Below, one piece after another: positions 49,323 through 57,787 of a stretch of 64,000 bases of DNA. The stretch is from Catenibacillus scindens (GTDB lineage: Bacteria > Bacillota > Clostridia > Lachnospirales > Lachnospiraceae). The first letter of the stretch is position 1, and each line of letters starts with the position of its first letter. A program made the translations under genes and the position numbers. The stretch spans positions 608,511 through 672,510 of the forward strand of contig NZ_JACHFW010000001.1 in assembly GCF_014202115.1 (NCBI RefSeq). The letters run 5' to 3'. The notes beneath the pieces are model-generated. The model had not been told where the DNA came from, ran no database searches, and saw only the letters and a program-made list of their open reading frames with translations.

Positions 49323-51092
49323 TTAATAGGCCGGCTGAGTTTCCGTCTCAGAGGCATCATCTGTTGATACAACCTGTCCGTTAAGTACCTGATTGATCTT
49401 ATCGGAAGCTGCCTGAACAGACGCCTGATCCGGAATCATAACATAAGCTGTATCATTGAGAGAATAACAATAATCATTACCGTCGCTTCCCACAACACTC
49501 TGTGACACAATATTCCACTCGGAACCGTCATCCAACTGCATTTTGATCAGTTCTGTAATATCATTCATGCTCATGTTCGTCTCAAAATTACCGGTAAGGC
49601 TGCTGAGCAAACCTGTGTAATTGGTAAGGATCGCCGGTGACATGGCTTTCTGGATTAAAGCGGTCAGCACTGCCTGCTGATTCTTTCCTCTCTGATTATC
49701 TCCGCCAGCCAGGGATTTTCGCTCTCTGGCAAAGGACAGAGCAGTCTCGCCATCCATATAGTTATAGCCCTGCTGGAAAGTCTTTCCATCAAAACTTGTA
49801 AAACTATAATCTGAGTAAACCTCAACACCGCCTAACTGGTCCACAATGTTTACCAGCGATGTAAAGTTGACCTTCACATAATAATCAATATTAATACCAT
49901 AAATCTCTTCCAGTGTGCGCATAGAGCAGTCCACACCATAAATTCCCGCATGGGTCAGCTTATCCAGTTGTCCGTTAGTTACGCCCGGAAATTCCACATA
50001 GTAATCTCTCGGCGTTGTTGTGAGAATAATCTGCTTTGTCTCCGGATTTACTGTGGCCAGGATATTTACGTCGCTTCGGCCGTTGGAAGAAATAGTTCCG
50101 TAGGCGTCATTGCCGCTGATATAAATGGTGAAAGGTTCTTTCGTAACCTTTTTATCAGAAGCAGCCACTTGTACTTGTGTCTCGATTTTTACATTGTCCA
50201 GAACACGGATGTCATCATTAAATGTGGGAAACTCTTCCACAATATTTCCGTTAAAGGCTTCATTATAGATAATAGCTCCTACTTCGCCGTTATACAGGGC
50301 ATTAATCTGGGCCTGAATGCCGTCGTACCCTGCGGTAGTAATCTCCTTGCCTAGATTTTCATTAATCTGTTCAATGGTTTTGTCCACATTTTCCCGGTCG
50401 ATAGTGGTCTGAATACCAAAGGTATAGTCCGCCGCGTCTGCCAGCGTCTGGGCCGGGTCATCGGCAAGCACTGCGATGACAATATTATCCACCTGGGTGG
50501 TTGTCCCTGTAATGGCACCGAGGAAACTGTTAGTAACAAATAAATAGTAACTTCCCACTGCGAGAACAACGCATAGGATCACGGATTCCACTTTTCCCGC
50601 AATATGAGTTCCCCTGGTAAACTGAGAAAAATAAGCAAATACCCATAAGATCAGTAAAAGCACTGCCGCGATGGCAATATAGCGGATCGGAAGAATGTCC
50701 AGAAGGAGAAGAAAACCTAAGACAACAATTGATAAGCCGCCCTGGATAATGGCAAGCACCCGCCCTACCATATGCTTCTTTTTATGATTTCCTTTTTGTT
50801 TGCCTGAGAAATCTCCACCCATCTCATTTCTGGGATCAGGCATTTTTCTATGAGTTTTTTCCCCGGCAAAGCTCTGATCTCTGTATGCATCAGAGGAACG
50901 TTTCACCCGGAAACGGTTTTCGCTGCCAGCAGATGATGCTGTATAATTGTTTTGATTATTCTGACGGTTCTGGCTGCTGTAATGGGGAGTATAATCTTCT
51001 TCATATCCTCCACGGCTGCGGCGCCGGCTTCCCTTGGCGATTTCGTCCGGATTCTGCCGCTGATACCGAGATTTTCGACGATCTCTGTCCAT
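49323..51092 (-). CDS. LytR-CpsA-Psr (LCP) family glycopolymer ligase
   Basis: LCP enzymes transfer undecaprenyl-linked teichoic acids or capsule to peptidoglycan outside the membrane. The start at 51092 is set by AAAGAGGTG. Residues 1-110 are a basic, Arg/Asn/Gln-rich cytoplasmic tail. Three or four transmembrane segments follow (about 115-200), more than the usual single helix. An accessory domain (about 205-350) precedes the LCP core: AGIYGVDCSMRTLEEIYG, GGVEVYSDYSF, LSFARERKSLAGGDNQRGKN (the Arg-rich phosphate site). It lies 1.5 kb from rfbA, in keeping with polysaccharide attachment. Confidence 0.88.
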   Translation of the reverse strand: MDRDRRKSRYQRQNPDEIAKGSRRRSRGGYEEDYTPHYSSQNRQNNQNNYTASSAGSENRFRVKRSSDAYRDQSFAGEKTHRKMPDPRNEMGGDFSGKQKGNHKKKHMVGRVLAIIQGGLSIVVLGFLLLLDILPIRYIAIAAVLLLILWVFAYFSQFTRGTHIAGKVESVILCVVLAVGSYYLFVTNSFLGAITGTTTQVDNIVIAVLADDPAQTLADAADYTFGIQTTIDRENVDKTIEQINENLGKEITTAGYDGIQAQINALYNGEVGAIIYNEAFNGNIVEEFPTFNDDIRVLDNVKIETQVQVAASDKKVTKEPFTIYISGNDAYGTISSNGRSDVNILATVNPETKQIILTTTPRDYYVEFPGVTNGQLDKLTHAGIYGVDCSMRTLEEIYGINIDYYVKVNFTSLVNIVDQLGGVEVYSDYSFTSFDGKTFQQGYNYMDGETALSFARERKSLAGGDNQRGKNQQAVLTALIQKAMSPAILTNYTGLLSSLTGNFETNMSMNDITELIKMQLDDGSEWNIVSQSVVGSDGNDYCYSLNDTAYVMIPDQASVQAASDKINQVLNGQVVSTDDASETETQPAY

Positions 51093-51228
51093 GACACACC
51101 TCTTTTTTATTCGATTTCTAAACAATGCAAAGCCAGGATACATCTGACTTTGCTATTAAACAATTCACCATTATACTACGGATATCCTATGATTTCAAAC
51201 AAAAAGCGCATTTTTTTCCGTTTTTTGA

Positions 51229-51234
51229 TATAAT
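51229..51234 (+). promoter_or_regulatory. -10 box of the MerR-methyltransferase gene
   Basis: TATAAT lies 20 bases before the ATG at 51255, leaving room for AAGGAGG. No good -35 is seen, as is common for MerR-type autoregulated promoters. Confidence 0.45.
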
Positions 51235-51254
51235 AATCCCAAGGAGGCGATAAT

Positions 51255-52436
51255 ATGAAACTCGAAGGTTACTATTCTTCCGGTCAGTTTGCCCGGCTGG
51301 CCAACGTTTCAGTGCGCACGATACGCTTTTATGACGCTAAAAATATATTAAAACCATCTTATATTGCGCCCTCCGGCGCCCGTTTTTATACAGACTCTGA
51401 CCTGGCCCGGCTCCAGCAAATTCTCCTTTTAAAATATCTGGGTTTTTCTTTGGATGATATCCAAAAGCTGACCATAAAGGAGACAGACCTGCCTTTGATG
51501 GTCAATTCCCTGCGTCTCCAAAAAAAACTGATCCAGGACCGGATCGAGCAGATGGAACAGGTGGAACAGGCCATTGACAGCACTATTGAGGAGATCCGGG
51601 ATTCCCACGAAATCGACTGGAGCCACATGCTCCATCTCATCCACCTGACCAACCGGGAAAACCGGCTGCGCCGCCAATATCAGGACGCCTCCAACATTAA
51701 TGCCCGGATACGGCTCCACAGAAATTATTCGGTCAATCCCCAGGGATGGTTTCCATGGATTTTCCAGCAATGCCATATTAAAGATCACGCAAAAATTCTG
51801 GAACTTGGCTGCGGCAACGGCGCTCTGTGGTACGAAAATATTGAAAAGATACCGCCAAACTGCCATATTATTTTATCGGATATTTCTTCCGGTATGCTCT
51901 CAGATGCCCGGAGAAATATCGGCAAAGATGATCCCCGGTTCACCTTTGAACAATTTGACTGCCAGGATATTCCATATGATGATCACATATTCCATCTGAT
52001 ACTCGCCAATCATCTTCTATTTTATCTGGACGAGACCGGCCATACCCTGTCCCAGGTTTGCCGCACCCTGCTTCCCGACGGCACTTTTGTGTGCAGCACC
52101 TACGGCCGCCATCATATGCGGGAGATCAGCGAACTGGTCACCGGCTTTGACCGGCATATCACTCTCTCCGATGAAATCTTATACTATAAGTTTGGCCTTG
52201 AAAACGGGAAAAATATACTCTCTGAATTTTTTTCCTCTGTGGAATGTATTCAATATGAAGACTCCATTGAAATCCATGACCCACAGCCTTTGATCGACTA
52301 TATTTTATCCTGTCACGGCAATCAGAACCAGTATCTTCTTGACCGCTACAGAGATTTCCGCAATTACGTGGAAAAACAGACAAAAAAAGGCTTTCATATT
52401 ACAAAAGAAGCGGGAATATTTGTTTGCCGGCCATAG
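51255..52436 (+). CDS. MerR-type regulator fused to a class I methyltransferase
   Basis: Residues 1-75 are a MerR winged helix (YYSSGQFARLANVSVRTIRF, RFYTDSDLARLQQILLLKYLG). A coiled dimerisation helix (about 80-120) is followed at about 165-320 by a SAM methyltransferase domain (KILELGCGNGALWYENI, IILSDISSGMLSDARRN, FHLILANHLLFYLDETGH). MerR proteins normally carry a small ligand domain; here the effector domain is an enzyme. I infer a regulator that senses SAM or the methyl acceptor, or an enzyme whose synthesis is self-controlled. ATG follows AAGGAGG. Confidence 0.88.
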   Translation: MKLEGYYSSGQFARLANVSVRTIRFYDAKNILKPSYIAPSGARFYTDSDLARLQQILLLKYLGFSLDDIQKLTIKETDLPLMVNSLRLQKKLIQDRIEQMEQVEQAIDSTIEEIRDSHEIDWSHMLHLIHLTNRENRLRRQYQDASNINARIRLHRNYSVNPQGWFPWIFQQCHIKDHAKILELGCGNGALWYENIEKIPPNCHIILSDISSGMLSDARRNIGKDDPRFTFEQFDCQDIPYDDHIFHLILANHLLFYLDETGHTLSQVCRTLLPDGTFVCSTYGRHHMREISELVTGFDRHITLSDEILYYKFGLENGKNILSEFFSSVECIQYEDSIEIHDPQPLIDYILSCHGNQNQYLLDRYRDFRNYVEKQTKKGFHITKEAGIFVCRP

Positions 52437-52624
52437 TCAAATACCCCGCTGCTTCCGCAGCTATGCTCGCTCATTTTGTGGAGTTCCTGCTTCGCAGTCC
52501 GATTTGAATAGTAACAAACGGATTCATAAAATTCTTCTTGAAGCTTACGTTACGTCACCATTTATAATCCAATTATAAATTTCAGTGTAAACGTCAACAA
52601 TGACACAAGAGGAGTTGAATTTTT
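52437..52624 (+). promoter_or_regulatory. Upstream region of the rhamnose operon
   Basis: TATAAT (52563-52568) with a weak TTGAAG 19 bases upstream is a possible promoter, overlapping the short palindrome TTATAATCCAATTATAA. A GC-rich hairpin (CTGCTTCCGCAG) and the dispersed motif GAATAGTAAC lie before it. Confidence 0.35.
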
Positions 52625-53524
52625 ATGAAAGGTATTATTCTGGCAGGCGGCTCCGGAACCCGCCTGTACCCCCTGACCATGGTCACATCCAAACAATTGC
52701 TGCCTGTCTATGACAAGCCGATGATCTACTATCCTATGTCTGTCCTTATGAACGCGGGCATCCGGGAAATCCTTATTATTTCCACACCTCAGGATACGCC
52801 CCGTTTTGAGGAACTTCTTGGAGATGGACATCAATTGGGCATCCAGCTTTCCTACGCCATCCAGCCAAGCCCTGACGGTCTTGCCCAGGCATTTATTATC
52901 GGAAAGGATTTTATCGGTAATGACGCTGTTGCTATGGTTTTGGGTGACAATATTTTTGCCGGACACGGCCTGAACAAACGGCTTAAAGCCGCTGTGGAAA
53001 ATGCGTCCACAGGCAAAGGAGCTACTGTTTTTGGTTATTATGTGGATGACCCTGAGCGTTTTGGCATCGTGGAATTTGATAAAAACGGTAAGGCCATTTC
53101 CATTGAAGAAAAGCCAGAACATCCAAAGAGCAACTACTGTGTTACCGGCCTGTATTTCTACGACAATGACGTTGTAGAATATGCCAGAAATTTAAAGCCA
53201 AGCGCAAGGGGTGAGCTTGAGATCACAGATCTGAACCGGATCTACTTAGAAAAGGGCAAGCTTAATGTGGAGCTTTTAGGCCAGGGCTTTACATGGTTAG
53301 ACACAGGCACCCACGAAAGTCTTGTGGAAGCCACAAATTTTGTTCAGACCGTAGAAAAGCACCAGCACCGGAAGATTGCCTGCCTTGAGGAGATCGCCTA
53401 TCTTAACGGATGGATCAGCAAGGATGACGTCTTAGCTGTTTCCACAAAAATGAAAAATAATCAGTACGGCCAGTATTTAAAAGACGTCATCGACGGCAAA
53501 TACCTGGATGTACTCCACGGATAA
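52625..53524 (+). CDS. rfbA: Glucose-1-phosphate thymidylyltransferase
   Basis: RfbA/RmlA joins dTTP and glucose-1-phosphate to make dTDP-glucose, step one of dTDP-L-rhamnose synthesis. Motifs are [16 protein letters not shown] (nucleotide loop), [17 protein letters not shown] and VLGDNIFAG (metal Asp). At 299 aa the length is typical. GAGGAGTTG precedes the start. It is first of rfbA-B-D-C, all on the plus strand. Confidence 0.96.
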   Translation: MKGIILAGGSGTRLYPLTMVTSKQLLPVYDKPMIYYPMSVLMNAGIREILIISTPQDTPRFEELLGDGHQLGIQLSYAIQPSPDGLAQAFIIGKDFIGNDAVAMVLGDNIFAGHGLNKRLKAAVENASTGKGATVFGYYVDDPERFGIVEFDKNGKAISIEEKPEHPKSNYCVTGLYFYDNDVVEYARNLKPSARGELEITDLNRIYLEKGKLNVELLGQGFTWLDTGTHESLVEATNFVQTVEKHQHRKIACLEEIAYLNGWISKDDVLAVSTKMKNNQYGQYLKDVIDGKYLDVLHG

Positions 53525-53543
53525 ATTTATAAGGAGGTTCATT

Positions 53544-54563
53544 ATGAACATTATTGTTACCGGCGGCGCCGGTTTTATTGGAAGCAACTTTATTTTTCAT
53601 ATGCTGAAAAAATATCCGGAGTACCGGATCATCTGCGTAGATTGCCTGACTTATGCAGGCAATCTCTCTACTTTAGCTCCGGTTATGGATAAGCCAAACT
53701 TCCGCTTCGCGAAAATCGACATTACCGACCGGGAGGCTATTTACAACCTCTTTGAGGAGGAGCATCCGGATATTGTTGTCAATTTTGCTGCGGAAAGCCA
53801 TGTGGACCGCTCCATCGAGAACCCGGAAATTTTCCTGGACACAAACATTAAGGGGACTGCCGTCCTTATGGACGCCTGCCGCAAGTACGGCATCCAGCGG
53901 TATCACCAGGTATCCACCGATGAAGTTTACGGCGATCTGCCTTTAGACCGCCCGGATCTGTTCTTTACCGAGGAAACCCCCATCCACACAAGCAGCCCTT
54001 ACAGTTCCTCCAAGGCCGGCGCCGATCTTCTCGTCCTTGCCTACCACCGCACTTACGGCCTTCCTGTGACCATCAGCCGCTGCTCCAACAATTACGGCCC
54101 CTATCATTTTCCTGAAAAACTGATCCCTTTAATGATCATCAACGCCCTCAATGATAAGCCTCTCCCGGTGTATGGAACCGGCGAAAATGTCCGCGACTGG
54201 CTTTATGTGGAGGATCACTGCAAGGCCATTGACCTGATCATTCACAAGGGGCGAGTAGGCGAGGTTTACAATGTAGGCGGCCACAATGAGAAAAAAAATA
54301 TTGACATTGTTAAATTAATCTGTAAAGCCCTTGGAAAACCTGAAAGTCTGATCACATATGTCACTGACCGTAAAGGACACGACATGCGCTACGCCATTGA
54401 CCCCACCAAGATCCACAACGAGCTTGGATGGCTTCCCGAGACAAAATTTGACGATGGTCTTAAAAAAACGATCCAGTGGTACCTTGACAACAGAGAATGG
54501 TGGGAAACTATTATTTCCGGTGAATATCAGAATTATTATGAAAAAATGTACGGCAATCGGTAA
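53544..54563 (+). CDS. rfbB: dTDP-glucose 4,6-dehydratase
   Basis: This is the second step of dTDP-rhamnose synthesis. Start ATG at 53544 follows AAGGAGG; the longer frame overlapping rfbA is not needed. The NAD motif is GGAGFIGSNF, the acid/base residues lie in STDEVYGDL and the catalytic YxxxK in SPYSSSKAGAD. The length of 339 aa is typical. Confidence 0.96.
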   Translation: MNIIVTGGAGFIGSNFIFHMLKKYPEYRIICVDCLTYAGNLSTLAPVMDKPNFRFAKIDITDREAIYNLFEEEHPDIVVNFAAESHVDRSIENPEIFLDTNIKGTAVLMDACRKYGIQRYHQVSTDEVYGDLPLDRPDLFFTEETPIHTSSPYSSSKAGADLLVLAYHRTYGLPVTISRCSNNYGPYHFPEKLIPLMIINALNDKPLPVYGTGENVRDWLYVEDHCKAIDLIIHKGRVGEVYNVGGHNEKKNIDIVKLICKALGKPESLITYVTDRKGHDMRYAIDPTKIHNELGWLPETKFDDGLKKTIQWYLDNREWWETIISGEYQNYYEKMYGNR

Positions 54564-54663
54564 AATTGCTGACAACCGCTAAAGTACGCGGCTGCCACTG
54601 AAGTTTTTAATCTTCCGGCTGCGGGCTTAGCGGCTCATGTCCGGATTGGGCCAAGTTTTAGGA

Positions 54664-55558
54664 GGTTATTATGAAAGTATTAGTTACAGGCTCCAAAGGC
54701 CAGTTAGGCTATGATGTGATCCATGAACTTGAGAAGAGAAATCACACCGCTGTGGGCGTGGATATTGATGAAATGGACATCACCGACAGTGAGAGTGTCC
54801 GCCAGGTGATCACCCAGGTTCATCCCGATGCCGTAATCCACTGTGCCGCCTGGACCGCTGTGGACGCGGCTGAAGCGGAGGAAAATCAGGCCAAAGTATA
54901 TAAAGTCAACGGCGGCGGTACTGAAAATATTGCCCTGGTATGCCGGGATCTTGATATTAAAATGATGTACATTTCCACAGATTATATTTTTGACGGCACA
55001 GGCACAAAACCATGGACGCCGGACTGCGTCGATTACAAACCTCTCAATATTTACGGAGATTCAAAACTCTGCGGCGAACAGGCGGTGACAGCGGCGCTAT
55101 CCCGGTTTTTTATTGTCCGCATTGCCTGGGTTTTCGGAAAAAACGGGAACAACTTTATTAAGACTATGCTAAAAATCGGAAAAAATCATGATGAGCTTCG
55201 GGTAGTTAACGACCAGATCGGTACACCGACATATACCTTTGATCTGGCCCGGCTCCTTGTGGATATGATCGAGACAGACAAATACGGCATTTACCACGCC
55301 ACCAATTCCGGCGGCTATATTAGTTGGTATGACTTTGCCTGTGAGATTTTCCGCCAGGCCGCTGCCGACGGTCACGAAGAATATGACGAAAAACACCTTA
55401 CAGTCCACCCGGTGACCACAGCGGAATACGGTCTTTCAAAAGCAGCCCGCCCTTTTAACAGCCGCCTTGATAAAAGCAAGCTTGAGGAAAATGGTTTTAT
55501 GCCCCTGCCAGACTGGAAGGACGCCCTGCACAGATATTTGCGGGAGATTGAATATTAA
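54664..55558 (+). CDS. rfbD: dTDP-4-dehydrorhamnose reductase
   Basis: This is the last step of dTDP-L-rhamnose synthesis, an SDR enzyme. The coding region begins with ATG at 54671 after AGGAGG (54661-54666). Motifs are VTGSKGQLGYDV, VIHCAAWTAVDAAE, STDYIFDGTG and YGDSKLCGE (YxxxK). A long imperfect hairpin (54576-54630, CCGCTAA with TTAGCGG) lies between rfbB and rfbD without a T-run, so it may modulate or process the message and not end it. Confidence 0.95.
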
Positions 55559-55566
55559 AAGGAGAG

Positions 55567-56181
55567 ATGACTGTCATGGGACAGATTACTGTAGAAAAAA
55601 ATGCCGGAGGAATCTCCGGATTATGTGTTATCACCCCCACAGTCCACGGAGATGAGCGGGGCTATTTTGTTGAAACCTACAATCAAAATGACATGAAAGA
55701 AGCCGGTCTTGATATGACCTTTGTCCAGGACAACCAGTCCTGCTCTGTCAAAGGGGTGCTTCGCGGTCTTCACTTTCAGAAACAGTTTCCCCAGGGCAAG
55801 CTTGTCCGGGTCATTAAAGGCTCTGTTTTTGATGTAGCCGTGGATCTTCGTCCCGGCAGCCAGACATACGGCAAATGGTTTGGTATTGAGCTGACGGAAG
55901 GAAACAAAAAGCAGTTCTATATCCCTAAAGGTTTTGCTCACGGCTTCCTTGTCCTCAGCGACATTGCAGAATTTTGCTATAAATGCACCGACTTTTATCA
56001 CCCCGGAGACGAAGGCGGTCTCGCATGGAACGATCCGTCCATCGGCATCGCATGGCCCCAGGTCCAGGGAACCTATGACGGCACAGCCAGCGCTAAGGGC
56101 TACACCCTGACCGACGGCACGCCGCTGATTCTCAGCGAAAAAGATCAGCTCTGGCCAGGGCTGACCTCACTTCAGGCGTAA
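55567..56181 (+). CDS. rfbC: dTDP-4-dehydrorhamnose 3,5-epimerase
   Basis: This is the third step of dTDP-rhamnose synthesis, a cupin-fold epimerase. Motifs are DERGYFVETYN, QDNQSCSVKGVLRGLHFQ (catalytic His) and PKGFAHGFLVLSD. AAAGGAG lies close to ATG 55567; the ATG at 55576 has more usual spacing and either may be used. The order A-B-D-C with the epimerase last is normal for some Clostridia. Confidence 0.95.
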   Translation: MTVMGQITVEKNAGGISGLCVITPTVHGDERGYFVETYNQNDMKEAGLDMTFVQDNQSCSVKGVLRGLHFQKQFPQGKLVRVIKGSVFDVAVDLRPGSQTYGKWFGIELTEGNKKQFYIPKGFAHGFLVLSDIAEFCYKCTDFYHPGDEGGLAWNDPSIGIAWPQVQGTYDGTASAKGYTLTDGTPLILSEKDQLWPGLTSLQA

Positions 56182-56254
56182 ACAGCAAGTGTTTCCGGCT
56201 GCCGTGAATAGTAACGAATTATTACAATTCATTTGCGCATTTGACATTTTTTAA

Positions 56255-56283
56255 TTGCGCATTCCTTTTTTCTATGCTATAAT
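56255..56283 (+). promoter_or_regulatory. Promoter of the coiled-coil protein gene
   Basis: TTGCGC (56255-56260), a 17-base spacer ending ATGC and TATAAT (56278-56283) form an extended -10 promoter. The leader of about 250 bases contains the hairpin ACGCAGCG/CGCTGCGT (56332-56366). Confidence 0.6.
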
Positions 56284-56535
56284 TTTTTCAAGATTTCAAA
56301 TCTACAAAATACTAAAGATAAAACAGGCAGTAACGCAGCGTTTGGATTTACAATCCGCGCTGCGTCTTTGTCCTAAAGACAGAGGAACTGCCAATGAAGC
56401 AAACGCCACTTTTATAATCTGCGCCCGGATGGTCTTTTACCGCATATATACCGCCAAAAGCCCCATCATTGATCGTCCGGAACAGTGCCACAGGGACCAG
56501 CCTTATTAAAGGCAGTCACATTAAGGAGGAATTCT

Positions 56536-57477
56536 ATGACAGACACACAATTGCTGCAGGCGATTTATGGCGATTTGCAAAATGTAAAGGCAGATATTAG
56601 CGCCATGAAGGAGGACATTAACTTTCTTAAAGAAGAGATTTCTGATCTCAAACAGGATGTCGCCACTCTCAAAAACGACGTTGCCACGCTCAAAGACGAC
56701 GTTGCCACGCTCAAAGACGACGTTGCTGGACTTAAACTCGACGTCGCAAATTTAAAGACTGATATGTCTAATGTAAAATCTGAAATCACTCTATTAAAGG
56801 AAGGATCCGCCAGAATGCAAGCAGACATTGCTTCCCTGAAAGAAGAGATGACAGTGATGAAGACAGACATTGCTTCCCTGAAAGAAGAGACGGCAGTGAT
56901 GAAGACAGACATTGCTTCCCTGAAAGAAGGGATGGCAATGATGAAGACAGACATTGCGTTCCTGAAAGAAGAGACGGCAATGATGAAGACAGACATTGCT
57001 TCCCTGAAAGAAGAAATGGCAGTGATGAAGACAGACATTGCTTCCCTGAAAGAAGAGACGGCAATGATGAAGACAGACATTACTTTCCTAAAAGAAGAGA
57101 CGGCAGTGATGAAGACAGACATTGCTTCCCTGAAAGAAGGGATGGCAATGATGAAGACAGACATTGCGTTCCTGAAAGAAGAGACGGCAATGATGAAGAC
57201 AGACATTACTTTCCTGAAAGAAGAGACGTTAGCGATGAAGTCTGATATCGCCTTCCTTAAAAATCAGGTAAAAAGAAATACTGAGACGTTGGAGCTGCTT
57301 AAAGTCATTCTGGATATGGAAACTAACCGCAATATCAAAATAGTTGCGGAAGGGCATCTGGATCTGTCCCGGAAACTGGACAACGCTATCCAAATATCCA
57401 ATCAAGTTTATGCAGAACAAGAGATATATAAGATTTTAGTCAACCGTCATGAAAGACAGCTCAGTGAAACAGCATAG
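56536..57477 (+). CDS. Tandem-repeat coiled-coil protein
   Basis: ATG at 56536 follows TTAAGGAGG. After about 20 residues the whole protein is heptad repeat: 7-residue units (DVATLKD type, about 40-80), then ten exact-length 14-residue units (TDIASLKEEMAVMK and variants) at residues 96-235, and a C-terminal non-repeat helix with FLKNQVKRNTETLELLKVIL. It has no signal peptide or membrane segment. The design predicts a long rod of about 35 nm, as in phage-tail, S-layer or cytoskeletal spacer proteins. The function is unknown; its own promoter and terminator separate it from rfbC. Confidence 0.8.
   Translation: MTDTQLLQAIYGDLQNVKADISAMKEDINFLKEEISDLKQDVATLKNDVATLKDDVATLKDDVAGLKLDVANLKTDMSNVKSEITLLKEGSARMQADIASLKEEMTVMKTDIASLKEETAVMKTDIASLKEGMAMMKTDIAFLKEETAMMKTDIASLKEEMAVMKTDIASLKEETAMMKTDITFLKEETAVMKTDIASLKEGMAMMKTDIAFLKEETAMMKTDITFLKEETLAMKSDIAFLKNQVKRNTETLELLKVILDMETNRNIKIVAEGHLDLSRKLDNAIQISNQVYAEQEIYKILVNRHERQLSETA
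56821..57240 (+). repeat. Ten 42-bp tandem units inside the coiled-coil gene
   Basis: Ten in-frame 42-bp units run without a spacer. Units 2-4 and 7-9 share the same order of variants (EETAV, EGMAM, EETAM), showing a block duplication. Nearly identical DNA suggests recent expansion and likely length variation. Confidence 0.9.
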
Positions 57478-57501
57478 GCAAGATAAAATCTGACAAAACC
57501 A

Positions 57502-57550
57502 GGGGGACAGCCATAAAAGTATCATATTCATGACTGTCCCCCTTATTTTA
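57502..57550 (+). terminator. Terminator after the coiled-coil gene
   Basis: GGGGGACAG (57502-57510) and CTGTCCCCC (57534-57542) form a stem followed by TTATTTTA. Confidence 0.8.
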
Positions 57551-57725
57551 TGAGTTGCCCGACAAATGGGCATGAGACACGGATTGCTCCGCACTTCGTA
57601 TTTTCGCGTCTTCGCTCCGCTTCGGTCGGCGCTAAGCGGCCGTCCCCCGGACGCCCAGCGCCCTAAAACACCTCAAATCCGCACATTTTTCTACGAAAAA
57701 TGGCTCCTTTTCGGTGTTTTACGCG
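57551..57725. other. GC-rich intergenic stretch
   Basis: No gene is seen. The stretch holds short hairpins (GCCCGACAAATGGGC) and Cys/Arg-type GC-rich sequence. ATGAGACA near 57571 is complementary to TGTCTCAT near 57779, so the whole gap could fold as one long structure. Confidence 0.3.
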
Positions 57726-57767
57726 CCACAAAGTCATAAATTTTCATGCAAGCATGAAAATTATGAC
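57726..57767 (-). terminator. Terminator after the phosphohexomutase gene
   Basis: GTCATAATTTTCATGC and GCATGAAAATTTATGAC form a 16-17-bp stem with one bulge, followed by TTTGTG on the minus strand. Confidence 0.6.
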
Positions 57768-57787
57768 CTTTTGTCGCTTGTCTCATT

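Noticed and set aside
56565..57206. Long open frame on the minus strand of the repeat gene
   Set aside because: It mirrors the repeat in another frame, has no ribosome site, and the plus-strand heptads make clear protein sense.
56821..57240. Regular 42-bp repeats could suggest CRISPR
   Set aside because: Units are contiguous without spacers and are in-frame codons of one protein.
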